Of a DNA stretch of 64,000 nucleotides, positions 51,133-61,064 are shown one piece after another (within the stretch, counting starts at the first letter, position 1; each line of letters opens with the position of its first letter). The position numbers were made by a program, and so were the translations under genes. The notes beneath the pieces are model-generated. The model ran no database searches. It was not told where the DNA came from and saw only the letters and a program-made list of their open reading frames with translations. The DNA comes from Sporichthyaceae bacterium (GTDB taxonomy: Bacteria; Actinomycetota; Actinomycetes; Sporichthyales; Sporichthyaceae), in contig DATASX010000120.1 of assembly GCA_036269075.1 (NCBI GenBank), positions 17,085 through 81,084 on the forward strand, read 5' to 3'.

Positions 51133-52505
51133 GCGCCGGCCTCGACCAGCGGGATACCGGTGCCCGCGGCGCCCCGGGCGGCCAGCGGCCACAAGTCGGC
51201 CAGCCGATCGCCGGCCCGCACCTGCACGACGCGCCAGCCGGCGTCCCGCAGCAGAGCGACGCTTCGGGTGTACTCCCGTTCGGCGGCCGGCTCCGAACCC
51301 GGCCCGGCCCAGGTCCAGGCCCGCTGGACGATCGCGACCGCGGTGCTGGTGCCCTGCCGGCGCCGGGCGAGGTCGGAGGCGTCCTGCTCGCTCATCGTGC
51401 CCAGCACCGCAATCATCAGGCTGTCCGACCCGGCGCGGCCCAGCGCCAGGCTGGCGTCGCGCAACGACGGCACCCGGCTGGACTCCAACTCGGCCAGCCC
51501 GTCCAGCAGCAGGCCCTCGACGTCCGGTACCGGGGCCAGCAGGTCCGCCGCCGTCCCGACCAACGGGTCGCCGGTCTCGGTCAGCACCCGCAGCGAGAAA
51601 CCCCGCCGGTGCAGGTGGATCGCCAACGACGCGACCGCGGAGACCGCCCACTCCAGCGAGGACGTCGCGCCCTCGCCGCGGTGCGCCGACCAGCGGGCGT
51701 CGAGCAGCAGCGTGGCCCGGCTCTGCCGGGGTTGCTCCTCCTGACGGACCATCAGTTCGCCGCGGCGCGCGGTGGCGCGCCAGTTGATGCGGTGCAGTGG
51801 GTCGCCGCGGTGGTACTCGCGGATGCCGATGTCGTCCTCGCCGGCGGTCCGGATCGCGCTCGGGCTGCTGTCGTCGCCGCCGGTCCACTCGCCGCCGAGC
51901 AGCACCTGAGGCAGGTGTTCGACGACCGGGATCACGATCAGCGTCTCGACAGCCGGGAACGCCCGGGCGATCTCGGACATGCCGAACGGGTCGCCGACGC
52001 GCACGGTCAACGGGCCCACTTGGTAGCGCCCGCGGACGGCCGGGCGCAGAACGTACCGGATCTCCCGGGTGGCGTGGCCGTCGAGGCGCTCGATCACGAA
52101 GCGCGGCTGGGCAACCGAGATGCGGCGGGGGAGCACGTCGTGGGCCAGCAGTCGCCCGGAGCGCAGCCCGGAAGTGTTTTCCAGCTGCAAAGTCACCCGG
52201 GTCTCCTCGCCGACCTGCACGCGGGTCGGCTCGATGCTGCGGCGGCAGCGGATGTTGTTCTCGGTCAGGTGCACGACCACCGCGCAGACCAGCGGCAGCG
52301 ACAGCGCGAGGATCGCCACCCGGACCAGCCCGCCGGTGCCTGCCTGCACGATCGGCACCACGGCTCCGGCGATCCCGACGAGCAGGAACGTCACGCCCCG
52401 CAGGGTCAACGGGCCACGGACAGACTTGGTACGCACGGCGAACGAACCCGGTCGGCCCACGGGCCGACCGCTTCCCGGCGCCGCGCCGTGTTGCTGAGCC
52501 GTCAC
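51129..52505 (-). CDS. DUF58 domain protein
   Basis: The 458-residue protein has two N-terminal membrane helices (VTFLLVGIAGAVVPIVQAG and VRVAILALSLPLVCAVVVHL) and a beta-rich middle region. The DUF58 core follows: GGEWTGGDDSSPSAIRTAGEDDIGIREYHRGDPLHRINWRATARRGELMVRQEEQPR. A von Willebrand-like MIDAS arrangement is suggested by LLLDARWSAH. DUF58 proteins work with MoxR ATPases and are often partnered with transglutaminase-like proteins, as here. The start is GTG, overlapping the TGA of a five-codon micro-ORF that ends a chain of repeats after moxR. Confidence 0.9.
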   Translation of the reverse strand: MTAQQHGAAPGSGRPVGRPGSFAVRTKSVRGPLTLRGVTFLLVGIAGAVVPIVQAGTGGLVRVAILALSLPLVCAVVVHLTENNIRCRRSIEPTRVQVGEETRVTLQLENTSGLRSGRLLAHDVLPRRISVAQPRFVIERLDGHATREIRYVLRPAVRGRYQVGPLTVRVGDPFGMSEIARAFPAVETLIVIPVVEHLPQVLLGGEWTGGDDSSPSAIRTAGEDDIGIREYHRGDPLHRINWRATARRGELMVRQEEQPRQSRATLLLDARWSAHRGEGATSSLEWAVSAVASLAIHLHRRGFSLRVLTETGDPLVGTAADLLAPVPDVEGLLLDGLAELESSRVPSLRDASLALGRAGSDSLMIAVLGTMSEQDASDLARRRQGTSTAVAIVQRAWTWAGPGSEPAAEREYTRSVALLRDAGWRVVQVRAGDRLADLWPLAARGAAGTGIPLVEAGA

Positions 52506-52519
52506 CAGGGCTCGCTCAT
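52502..52519 (-). CDS. Terminal bridge micro-ORF before DUF58 (5 codons)
   Basis: It reads MSEPW then TGA. It is the truncated third copy of the 77-bp repeat; its ATG overlaps the stop of the copy before and its TGA overlaps the DUF58 GTG (GTGA). Confidence 0.4.
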   Translation of the reverse strand: MSEPW

Positions 52520-52596
52520 CGGCGGACCTTCGTCCGCCCGTGCCAGGTCGGGGCTGGTTGCCACTGCGACATTGACTCGCTCGCAGGCTCGCTCAT
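52516..52596 (-). CDS. Bridge micro-ORF, second tandem copy (26 codons)
   Basis: It encodes MSEPASESMSQWQPAPTWHG then RTKVRR, differing from the first copy at one residue (Gly for Trp). Both ends overlap neighbouring frames by ATGA. GGCGGAC-GAAG-GTCCGCC near its 3' end forms a hairpin just before the next ATG. Confidence 0.5.
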   Translation of the reverse strand: MSEPASESMSQWQPAPTWHGRTKVRR

Positions 52597-52669
52597 CGGC
52601 GGACCTTCGTCCGCCAGTGCCAGGTCGGGGCTGGTTGCCACTGTGACATTGACTCGCTCGCAGGCTCGC

Positions 52670-52673
<4 letters not shown>
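52517..52673. repeat. Tandem 77-bp direct repeats between moxR and DUF58
   Basis: The three start codons lie at 52673, 52596 and 52519 (minus strand), exactly 77 bp apart. The two full copies are almost identical. As 77 is not a multiple of three, each copy shifts the frame by minus one, which is what a chain of ATGA overlaps needs. Confidence 0.9.
52593..52673 (-). CDS. Bridge micro-ORF, first tandem copy after moxR (26 codons)
   Basis: It encodes MSEPASESMSQWQPAPTWHW then RTKVRR. The ATG overlaps the moxR stop (ATGA) and its TGA overlaps the next copy's ATG. The peptide matches the 43706-43786 micro-ORF throughout, although that copy is in an unrelated operon. Confidence 0.5.
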
Positions 52674-53689
<1,016 letters not shown>

Positions 53690-53824
53690 CGGTCCTCCAG
53701 GGCGGTGCCGGCGGTGTGAGGAGCCATTGTCGCAACGGTCCTGCATGGTGTCTGCGTCAGTGGTCCCGCCGCGCGCGGGAACCGGTGCCCCAATGGGGGA
53801 AAGTGGCGACACTTTGAATCATGA

Positions 53825-53870
53825 GTGGAGTGAAGTGGAGTAGTGTGGAGGGTAATGGAGTAGATTGGGT
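53825..53870 (+). promoter_or_regulatory. MraZ operator boxes upstream of mraZ
   Basis: GTGGAG at 53825, 53835 and 53845, ATGGAG at 53855 and TTGGGT at 53865 recur with an exact 10-bp period. This matches the known MraZ binding arrangement (TGGGN repeats spaced about one helical turn) and lies just upstream of mraZ, so autoregulation is likely. Confidence 0.85.
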
Positions 53871-53891
53871 CCAAGCGGTGGGGGAGGGGCC

Positions 53892-54323
53892 ATGTTCCTC
53901 GGCACCCACACCCCCCGCCTGGACGAAAAAGGGCGGCTGATCCTGCCCGCCAAGTTCCGGGACGAGCTCGCGGAGGGTCTCGTGATCACGAAAGGCCAGG
54001 AGCGTTGCCTCTACATCTGGCCGGTCGCCGAGTTCGCCCGGATCGCGGAGTCGTTGCGCAGTGCCCCGGTCACCCAGAAAGGCCCGCGCGACTTCATGCG
54101 GGTGCTCTACGCCGGTGCCTCCGACGAGGTGCCGGACAAGCAGGGCCGGTTCACGGTCCCGCCGGCGTTGCGCGCCTACGCCGGGCTGGACCGGGACTGC
54201 GTGGTCATCGGAGCCAATTCCCGGGTCGAGCTGTGGGACACGTCGGCGTGGGAGACCTACCTGACCGCGCAGGAGCAGGCGTTCGCCGATCTGTCCGAGG
54301 AGGTGCTGCCCGGACTCATGTGA
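53892..54323 (+). CDS. mraZ: Transcriptional regulator MraZ
   Basis: MraZ is the conserved first gene of the dcw cluster and a DNA-binding repressor of it. The 143-residue protein starts [26 protein letters not shown] and has a second SpoVT/AbrB-like half with [25 protein letters not shown]; each half carries the DxKGR-type motif. It ends [18 protein letters not shown]. The ATG at 53892 is preceded by GGGGAGGGG, and the operator boxes end about 20 bases upstream. The length is normal. rsmH follows after about 160 bp. Confidence 0.96.
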   Translation: MFLGTHTPRLDEKGRLILPAKFRDELAEGLVITKGQERCLYIWPVAEFARIAESLRSAPVTQKGPRDFMRVLYAGASDEVPDKQGRFTVPPALRAYAGLDRDCVVIGANSRVELWDTSAWETYLTAQEQAFADLSEEVLPGLM

Positions 54324-54485
54324 CCGCGACAGGCGCGGACTGACGTGCCGTCAGGTCTCGGCCCGCTCGGTGGTGCCGGCTCACTTCCCCGGAGCCGGCC
54401 GGACGAGCGGGCGGGGACCTGGAGGCACGCAGACGCCCACCGATTCGAACTGCCCGAACAGAACCCAGCGGTGGGAGGCACGGCG

Positions 54486-55460
54486 TTGACCGAGCGCGAG
54501 CGAGGTCAGGAGGAGTCCGCTGCGGAGCACGTCCCGGTGCTCTGCGAGCGGATCCTCGAGGTGCTCGCCCCCGCGTTGGTGCGGCCGAACGCGGTAGTGG
54601 TCGATGCGACGGTCGGGCTCGGGGGCCACAGCGAGGCGATGCTCGACCGCTTCGACGGGTTGCGGCTCGTCGGCCTGGACCGCGACCCGATGGCGCTGGA
54701 GCGCTCCGCCCGCCGGTTGGCCCGATTCGGTGAACGCGTCCGGCTGGAGCACGTCGTGTTCGACGAGTTGCCCGAGGTGCTGCTCCGGCTCGGCCTGACC
54801 GGGATCGACGCCGCCTTGTTCGACCTCGGGGTCTCCTCGATGCAACTCGACCGCGGCGAGCGCGGCTTCTCCTACGCCCGCGACACCGCGCTGGACATGC
54901 GGATGGACCAGACCGCGCAGTTGACCGCAGCGGACATCCTCAACACGTACTCGGCCGGCGAGCTCACCCGGATCCTGCGCGAGTGGGGCGAGGAGCGATT
55001 CGCATCCCGGATCGCCAAGGCCGTGCTCGCCGAACGGGCGCGCGAGCCGTTCACGAACTCAGCCCGGCTGGTCGAGCTGATCCGCGCCGCGATCCCGGCC
55101 CCGGCCCGGCGCACCGGGGGCAACCCGGCCAAGCGCACGTTCCAGGCCCTGCGGATCGCCGTGAACGGCGAGTTGGCCGCGTTGGAACGAGCCCTACCGG
55201 CGGCGATCGACGCGATCACCGTGGCCGGGCGCGTCGCAGTGCTGTCGTACCACTCACTGGAGGATCGCGTGGTCAAGCGGGCCTTCGCGGCGGGAGCGAC
55301 CTCGTCGGCCCCGCCCGGGTTTCCGGTGGAGCTGCCCGAGCATGCCCCCGTCCTGCGGCTGCTGGCGCGCGGTGCGGGCCCGGACGAGGCCGAACTCGCC
55401 GCGAACCCCCGGTCGGCCTCCGCGCGCCTGCGCGCCGTCGAGAAGCTGCGGGCGGCATGA
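54486..55460 (+). CDS. rsmH: 16S rRNA (cytosine(1402)-N4)-methyltransferase
   Basis: RsmH (MraW) methylates C1402 in the ribosomal decoding centre. The 324-residue protein has [15 protein letters not shown], the SAM motif [60 protein letters not shown] and [16 protein letters not shown], all signature blocks. The TTG start at 54486 has GGGAGG seven bases upstream; longer frames run into the mraZ 3' region. It overlaps ftsL by four bases (ATGA). Confidence 0.96.
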   Translation: MTERERGQEESAAEHVPVLCERILEVLAPALVRPNAVVVDATVGLGGHSEAMLDRFDGLRLVGLDRDPMALERSARRLARFGERVRLEHVVFDELPEVLLRLGLTGIDAALFDLGVSSMQLDRGERGFSYARDTALDMRMDQTAQLTAADILNTYSAGELTRILREWGEERFASRIAKAVLAERAREPFTNSARLVELIRAAIPAPARRTGGNPAKRTFQALRIAVNGELAALERALPAAIDAITVAGRVAVLSYHSLEDRVVKRAFAAGATSSAPPGFPVELPEHAPVLRLLARGAGPDEAELAANPRSASARLRAVEKLRAA

Positions 55461-56200
55461 CCGCGGAGTCCCTGCGGCTGGACGAGCGCGGCCGACCGAG
55501 CGGAGGCCGGCACTCCACCGCGCTACCGCTGCCGCCGCGGACCCGGCGGACCCCGGCCACGCAACCGGTGGTGGCCGCCCCGGCGACCTCCCGTCCCGGG
55601 CGGGCCACCTTCATCCTGGTCATCGTCGCGATCCTCAGCGTCGGCCTGGCCGCGCTGCTGGGGGTCAACACGGCGCTCGCGCAGAGCTCGTTCACGGTGG
55701 CGAAGCTGCAGAAGCGAGTCTCGGAACTGAACGACCAGAGCGCGTCGCTGCAGGAGTCGCTCTCCCGCTCCAACGCGCCGGACCGGCTGGCCGCCGACGC
55801 CACGAAGCTGGGCATGGTTCCCGCGCCGGGCGTTGCCTACGTGCGGTTGGCCGACTCCTCGATCACCGGCCAGAACGAGTTCGCCGACGGTGAACCGATC
55901 CCGGCCACACCGGAGCAGCAGGCAGCACAGGCGCAAAAAGCCGCGGCAGAGAAGGCAAAGGCCGACGCGAAGGCCGCCAAGGCCGCACAGAAGGCCGCGG
56001 CGGAGCAGGCACAGGCCGATGCGGAACGGGCAGCCCGGGAGCAGGCAGCCCGCGAGGCCGCCGCCCGGGCGGCGGCGCAGGCCGCGGCGGCTCGGGCCGC
56101 GGCCGAACAACAGGCCTGGCAGCAGCGGTTGGCACAGCAGAACCAGGGTGACGGCGGCGCGATGCTGGTGGCTCCGCCGCCGGAGAGGGTGGCTCGTTGA
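55457..56200 (+). CDS. ftsL: Cell division protein FtsL-like, with Ala-rich C-terminal extension
   Basis: FtsL links FtsQ/FtsB to the septal synthase. The 247-residue protein has a basic cytoplasmic N terminus, one membrane helix ([21 protein letters not shown], about 51-71), and a leucine-zipper-like periplasmic coil ([26 protein letters not shown]) ending in [23 protein letters not shown], which is typical. Oddity: about 100 further residues are Ala/Gln/Lys-rich low-complexity sequence ([18 protein letters not shown]), far longer than usual. It overlaps rsmH, and its TGA overlaps the TTG of a repeat-derived micro-ORF leading into ftsI. Confidence 0.88.
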   Translation: MTAESLRLDERGRPSGGRHSTALPLPPRTRRTPATQPVVAAPATSRPGRATFILVIVAILSVGLAALLGVNTALAQSSFTVAKLQKRVSELNDQSASLQESLSRSNAPDRLAADATKLGMVPAPGVAYVRLADSSITGQNEFADGEPIPATPEQQAAQAQKAAAEKAKADAKAAKAAQKAAAEQAQADAERAAREQAAREAAARAAAQAAAARAAAEQQAWQQRLAQQNQGDGGAMLVAPPPERVAR

Positions 56201-56256
56201 GCGACTGCGACGAGCGAGGAACGAGCGAGGAGCACGAGCGAACGGAGAAACGGTGA
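56197..56256 (+). CDS. Bridge micro-ORF between ftsL and ftsI (19 codons)
   Basis: It encodes [19 protein letters not shown] from a TTG that overlaps the ftsL stop (TTGA), and its TGA overlaps the ftsI GTG (GTGA). The DNA is GAGCGAGG-rich; GAGCGAGGAACGAGCGAGG is also present in the qcrA-qcrB junction, and RGTSE is shared between the two peptides. Confidence 0.45.
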   Translation: MSDCDERGTSEEHERTEKR

Positions 56257-58091
56257 GGAAGCGTCCGATGGTTCCGCAGCAGCGGCGGCAGGTGCGGCCG
56301 AGCCGGCCGAGTCGACCCAGCCGGGCGCAGCAGCCGCGTCCCGTGGTGCGGCTGCGGCGGGCCCGACTGGGCGAACCGGCCAAGCGGCTCGGTGCGGGCG
56401 CGGCGGTGCTCGGCCTGATCCTGGCGTTGATGGCCGTTCGGCTGGTGCAGGTGCAGGGCGTCCAGGCCCACAGCTATGCGATGGTTGCCGAGAGCGAGCG
56501 CTTGCGCACCGTCGACATCCCCGCCAACCGGGGCATGATCACCGACCGCAACGGACAGACGTTGGCCCGCACGGTCGAGGCGCGGACGGTCACCGCCGAT
56601 CCGACGCTGGTCGCGGACCCGGCGATGTACGCCCACCTGCTCTCGCCGCTGCTCGGCGTCGACGAGCCGACGCTGACCCAGCGCCTGGCCGACCGGCCGA
56701 GGCACTACGTGGTGCTGGCCCGCGACATCGACCCGATGGTCTGGCGGCAGGTGCAGAACACCGTCGACCCGGGCACCGGTAAGGCGATCTCGGGTGTGTT
56801 CGCCGAGGTCTCCACCAAACGCGTCTACCCGGCCGACCAGCTGGCCGCGAACGTGCTCGGCTTCCTCGACGGCGCTGGGCAGGGCATGGGCGGCGTGGAG
56901 CGCCAGTACGACCGCCTGCTGGCCGGCACGCCCGGCAAGCTGACCTACGAACGGGACCGCCGCGGTGACCGGATCGCGACCGCGGCCGACCGGCAGATCG
57001 CCCCGATCGCCGGTGAGGACGTGGCGCTGACCATCGACCGCGACATCGAGTGGGTCGCCCAGCAGGCCATCGCTGCCAAGGTCAAGGAGACCCAGGCGAC
57101 CAGTGGCACCGTGGTGGTCGAGGACGTCCGCACCGGCGAGATCCTGGCGATGGCCACCGCTCCCACGTTCGACCCGAACGACCCCGGCAAGGGCGACGAC
57201 CTCAACCGCGGCAACCGGGCCCTCTCGCAGGTCTACGAGCCCGGGTCGATCGCGAAGATCATGACGATGTCCGCGCTGATCGACCAGGGACTGGCAACGC
57301 CGGCCACCCAGCTCGAGGTCCCCGGCACTCTGCACCGAGCCGGCCACACGCTGCACGACGACGTCGCGCACGGCATCGAGAAACTGACGCTGGCCGGCGT
57401 GCTGGCCCAGTCCAGCAACGTCGGGACGGTGCTGGCCTCCGACCGGCTCTCGCACGACGTGCTCTACCGGTACCTGCGGGCTTTCGGTATCGCCGAACCC
57501 ACCGGGCTGGGCTTCCCGGGCGAGAGCCGCGGCATCCTGACCAAGCCGAACAAGTGGTCGGGCACGCAGAAGTACACGATCCCGTTCGGCCAGGGCTTCG
57601 CCGTCAACTCCATCCAGATCGCCGACCTCTACACGACGATCGCGAACGGCGGCGTCCGGCTGACCCCGCAACTGATCAAGTCGTGGACCGATGGCGCCGG
57701 GCGTAAGCACGTCCCGACCCCAGGTCGCCCCGCGCGGGTGGTCAGCCCCGAGACCGCGAGTGCGGTGACCCAGATGATGGAGCAGGTAATGGGCCACGAC
57801 GGCACGGGCAAGCACATCAAGGTCCCGGGCTACGCGCTGGCCGGTAAGACAGGAACCGCGCAGTTCGCCACGGGCCACGGCTACGACGGCTACACGGCCT
57901 CGTTCGCCGGGTTCGCGCCGGCCGATGCCCCGCAGATCGTGGTCTCGGTCACGCTCCAGCAGCCGGTGAACGGCCACTTCGGCGGCGCGCTGGGCGGCCC
58001 GGTGTTCGCCCAGACCATGGCGTTCGCGCTGCAGGCCCTGGGCATCCGCCCCACCGGCGTGGCCCCGGTCCGTCTCCCGACCCAGTGGTGA
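56253..58091 (+). CDS. ftsI: Penicillin-binding protein / septal transpeptidase FtsI (PbpB type)
   Basis: FtsI cross-links septal peptidoglycan with FtsW. The 612-residue protein has a basic, Arg/Pro-rich N terminus, one membrane anchor (GAAVLGLILALMAVRLVQVQ), a PBP dimerisation domain (RTVDIPANRGMITDRNGQTLA), and a transpeptidase domain with SxxK in YEPGSIAKIMTM, SxN in AQSSNVGTVLAS, and KTG in LAGKTGTAQFATG. The GTG start at 56253 overlaps the micro-ORF stop; upstream frames are rejected. murE follows after about 50 bp. PASTA domains are absent. Confidence 0.96.
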   Translation: MRKRPMVPQQRRQVRPSRPSRPSRAQQPRPVVRLRRARLGEPAKRLGAGAAVLGLILALMAVRLVQVQGVQAHSYAMVAESERLRTVDIPANRGMITDRNGQTLARTVEARTVTADPTLVADPAMYAHLLSPLLGVDEPTLTQRLADRPRHYVVLARDIDPMVWRQVQNTVDPGTGKAISGVFAEVSTKRVYPADQLAANVLGFLDGAGQGMGGVERQYDRLLAGTPGKLTYERDRRGDRIATAADRQIAPIAGEDVALTIDRDIEWVAQQAIAAKVKETQATSGTVVVEDVRTGEILAMATAPTFDPNDPGKGDDLNRGNRALSQVYEPGSIAKIMTMSALIDQGLATPATQLEVPGTLHRAGHTLHDDVAHGIEKLTLAGVLAQSSNVGTVLASDRLSHDVLYRYLRAFGIAEPTGLGFPGESRGILTKPNKWSGTQKYTIPFGQGFAVNSIQIADLYTTIANGGVRLTPQLIKSWTDGAGRKHVPTPGRPARVVSPETASAVTQMMEQVMGHDGTGKHIKVPGYALAGKTGTAQFATGHGYDGYTASFAGFAPADAPQIVVSVTLQQPVNGHFGGALGGPVFAQTMAFALQALGIRPTGVAPVRLPTQW

Positions 58092-58126
58092 CCGGCAGGG
58101 CAGATCTTCGTCGGCCGGCCGGCCGT

Positions 58127-58132
58127 TAGCCT
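58127..58132 (+). promoter_or_regulatory. Candidate -10 box for a leaderless murE transcript
   Basis: TAGCCT lies eight bases before the murE GTG, with no ribosome site between. A second promoter inside the dcw cluster is suggested. Confidence 0.45.
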
Positions 58133-58140
58133 GTCTCCCC

Positions 58141-59682
58141 GTGACCCCGACGAGTCCGCGGCCCGAAGCCGGCGGCGCCCGCTCGCTCGAGCAGATCGCG
58201 CGACTGCTCGGGTTGGGTGAGGCGTCGGGGGCGCTGGGCGACGTCGAGGTGACCGGACTGACGCTCGACTCGCGGCAGGTCCGCCCGGGTGACCTGTACG
58301 CGGCGATGCAGGGCGAACGGGCTCACGGTTCCCAGTTCGTCCAGGATGCCGCGGCGGCCGGCGCGGTGGCGATCCTGACCGACCCACTGGGCCGCTACCG
58401 CTCCCGCTACGCCAACCTGCCGGTGCTCACCGTCCCCGACGCCCGGGCGGTGCTCGGAGAACTGGCCGCGGAGATCTACGGAGACCCGGCGGCCGCGCTG
58501 AAGACGCTTGCGGTGACCGGGACCAACGGCAAGACCACCACGGCGTTCCTGCTGGAGAGCGGTCTGCGGGCCGCCGGGTTGCACACCGGGCTGCTCGGAA
58601 CTGTGGCGACCCGGATCGGCGACGAGGCGCTGCCCAGCATCCGGACCACCCCGGAGGCCCCGGAACTGCACGCACTGCTCGCGGTCATGCGTGAGCGCGG
58701 GGTGCAGGCGGTGGCGATGGAGGTCTCCTCGCACGCGATCGACATGCGCCGGGTCGACGGCATCCGGTTCGACGTGGCCGCGTTCACCAACCTGAGCCAG
58801 GACCATCTGGACTACCACTTCGCGATGGAGGACTACTTCGCCGCGAAGGCCCGGCTGTTCACCCCCGAGCACGCCGCCGCGGCCGTGATCAACCTTGACG
58901 ATCCCTACGGGGCCCGGCTGGCCCGGATGACCCAGCTGCCACTGCACACCTACTCCGCCGCGGGCGACTCCGCGGCGGCCTGGCGCGCCACCGACGTCGT
59001 GGCCGGTCCGGACGGGTCGCAGTTCACCGTCACCGGGCCGGGCGGGGCGAGCGGGGCTGCCGTGGTCTCGTTGCCCGGTTCGTTCAACGTGGCCAACGCT
59101 CTCGGCGCGATCGTCTCGTTGGTGGTCGCCGGGATCTCGTTGGACGACGCCCTGCTCGGCGTCGCGGCCTGCCCGGGGGTGCCGGGGCGGATGCAGCGGG
59201 TCGCCATCGGCCAGCCGTTCCTGGCCGTCGTCGACTACGCCCACACCCCGGACGCGGTCGAGACGCTGCTGGCGGCCTTGCGTCCGGTGACCAAGGGCAG
59301 GCTGATCGTGGTGCTCGGCGCCGGTGGCGACCGCGACCGGGCCAAGCGGCCCCTCATGGGTGAGATCGCGTCCCGGGTCGGCGACGTACTCGTTCTCACC
59401 GACGACAATCCCCGCTCCGAGGACCCGCAGGCGATCATGGCCGCGCTACGGTCCGGGGCGGAGTCGGTGGCGATGGCTTCGGCGGCGACGTTGTACGTCG
59501 AGCACGACCGAGCCGCCGCGATCGAGCTCGCGGTGGGGATGGCGCGCGAGGGCGACACCGTGGTGGTGGCCGGCAAGGGGCACGAGCAGGGGCAGGAGGT
59601 GGCCGGCGTGGTGCGTCCGTTCGACGACGTCACCGTGCTCACCGACGCCCTGGCCAAGCTGGGCGCCGGAGCCGGCCCGTGA
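58141..59682 (+). CDS. murE: UDP-N-acetylmuramoyl-tripeptide synthetase
   Basis: MurE adds the third stem-peptide residue. The 513-residue ligase has the N-terminal substrate domain (GLTLDSRQVRPGDLYAAMQGERAHG), the ATP loop [50 protein letters not shown], and VVDYAHTPDAVETLLAALRP. The DNPRSEDP motif near residue 422 indicates diaminopimelate rather than lysine. The start is GTG at 58141. It overlaps murF by four bases (GTGA). Whether meso- or LL-diaminopimelate is used cannot be read from the motif. Confidence 0.96.
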   Translation: MTPTSPRPEAGGARSLEQIARLLGLGEASGALGDVEVTGLTLDSRQVRPGDLYAAMQGERAHGSQFVQDAAAAGAVAILTDPLGRYRSRYANLPVLTVPDARAVLGELAAEIYGDPAAALKTLAVTGTNGKTTTAFLLESGLRAAGLHTGLLGTVATRIGDEALPSIRTTPEAPELHALLAVMRERGVQAVAMEVSSHAIDMRRVDGIRFDVAAFTNLSQDHLDYHFAMEDYFAAKARLFTPEHAAAAVINLDDPYGARLARMTQLPLHTYSAAGDSAAAWRATDVVAGPDGSQFTVTGPGGASGAAVVSLPGSFNVANALGAIVSLVVAGISLDDALLGVAACPGVPGRMQRVAIGQPFLAVVDYAHTPDAVETLLAALRPVTKGRLIVVLGAGGDRDRAKRPLMGEIASRVGDVLVLTDDNPRSEDPQAIMAALRSGAESVAMASAATLYVEHDRAAAIELAVGMAREGDTVVVAGKGHEQGQEVAGVVRPFDDVTVLTDALAKLGAGAGP

Positions 59683-61064
59683 TCGCGCTGAGCCTGGCCG
59701 AGGTGGCCGCGGCCACCGGCGGGCGGCTCGACCGCGCCGACCCGGAGGCGATCGTCACCGGGCCTGCGGTCGTCGACTCGCGGGCCGTGGTGCCTGGGGC
59801 GCTGTTCGTCGCGGTGGCCGGTGAACGGGTCGACGGGCACGACTTCGCCGCGGCGGCCGCTACCGCCGGAGCCGCCGGGGTGCTGGCGACCCGTCCGGTG
59901 GGCGTGCCCGCGGTCCTCGTCGCGGACACCGTGGCGGCGCTGGGGTTGCTGGCCCGTCGAGTGGTGACGGACCTGACGGATCGGTCCGGACTGGTCGTCG
60001 TCGGGATCACCGGCTCGCAGGGCAAGACCAGCACCAAGGACCTGATCGCGGCCGTGCTGGAATCGCGCGGGGCCACGATCGCGCCGCCCGGCTCATTCAA
60101 CAACGAGATCGGCCTGCCGCTGACGGCGTGCCGGGCCGAGGAGTCCACCCGCCACTTGGTGCTCGAGATGGGCGCGCGCGGCGCGGGCCACATCCGCTAC
60201 CTGTGCGAGCTGACGCCGCCGCGGGTCGGGGTCGTGCTCAACGTCGGCCTGGCCCATGTGGGCGAGTTCGGCAGTCGGGGGGCCATCGCGGCGGCCAAGG
60301 GCGAGCTCGTCGAGGCGTTGCCGGCCGACGGCGTGGCCGTGCTGAACGCCGACGATCCGTTGGTGGCGGCGATGGCCGGGCGCACCGCCGCCCGGGTGTT
60401 GACCTTCGGTCTGGGCAGCGCCGACGTCCGCGCCACCGACGTCCGACTGGACGACGGCCGGCCGGTCTTCACGCTGACCACCCCGGCAGGTTCGGCGTCG
60501 GTCGGGTTGCCGCTGCACGGTGCGCACCACGTCGGCAACGCGCTGGCGGCGGCCGCCGTCGGGCACGAGCTCGGGATCAGCCCGACCCAGATCGCGGCCG
60601 CCCTGGCCGCGGCCGCGCCGCGCAGCCGCTGGCGGATGGAGGTGACCACCCGGGCCGACGGGGTCACCGTCGTCAACGACGCCTACAACGCCAACCCCGA
60701 CTCCATGCGGGCCGCGCTGGCCGCGACCGTCGCGATCGCCGGGCAGCGGCGCCGCTGGGCGGTGCTGGGCGAGATGCGGGAACTCGGCGAGTCGTCACAG
60801 GCGGAGCACGAGGCGCTCGGCAGGCTGGTCGCCGACATGGACATCTCCCGGCTCGTCGTCGTGGGCGAGGGGGCGCGGCCGACGTTGGCCGGCGCGCTCG
60901 ACGGCCGGTCGTGGTCGGCGCCGCCGGCCTTCGTCGCCGACGTCGCCGGCGCCGTGGACCTGCTGCGGGCCGAACTCGCGCCCGCCGACGTCGTGCTGGT
61001 CAAGGCCTCCCGCGCGGCCGGCCTGGAACGCGTCGCCGAAGCACTGCTCGAGGTGTCGGCGTGA
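59679..61064 (+). CDS. murF: UDP-N-acetylmuramoyl-tripeptide--D-alanyl-D-alanine ligase
   Basis: MurF adds D-Ala-D-Ala to complete the pentapeptide. The 461-residue ligase has [26 protein letters not shown], the ATP loop [71 protein letters not shown] and [17 protein letters not shown], all family hallmarks. The GTG start overlaps murE's stop and its own stop overlaps the mraY GTG, so murE, murF and mraY are coupled. Confidence 0.96.
   Translation: MIALSLAEVAAATGGRLDRADPEAIVTGPAVVDSRAVVPGALFVAVAGERVDGHDFAAAAATAGAAGVLATRPVGVPAVLVADTVAALGLLARRVVTDLTDRSGLVVVGITGSQGKTSTKDLIAAVLESRGATIAPPGSFNNEIGLPLTACRAEESTRHLVLEMGARGAGHIRYLCELTPPRVGVVLNVGLAHVGEFGSRGAIAAAKGELVEALPADGVAVLNADDPLVAAMAGRTAARVLTFGLGSADVRATDVRLDDGRPVFTLTTPAGSASVGLPLHGAHHVGNALAAAAVGHELGISPTQIAAALAAAAPRSRWRMEVTTRADGVTVVNDAYNANPDSMRAALAATVAIAGQRRRWAVLGEMRELGESSQAEHEALGRLVADMDISRLVVVGEGARPTLAGALDGRSWSAPPAFVADVAGAVDLLRAELAPADVVLVKASRAAGLERVAEALLEVSA

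Noticed and set aside
48742..51888. 1048-residue frame extending the transglutaminase upstream
   Set aside because: The first 250 residues read out of frame through DUF58; the ATG at 51132 overlapping the DUF58 stop is the natural start.
60128..61060. Upstream extension of mraY
   Set aside because: It overlaps murF in another frame; the GTGA junction at 61061 gives the normal MraY N terminus.
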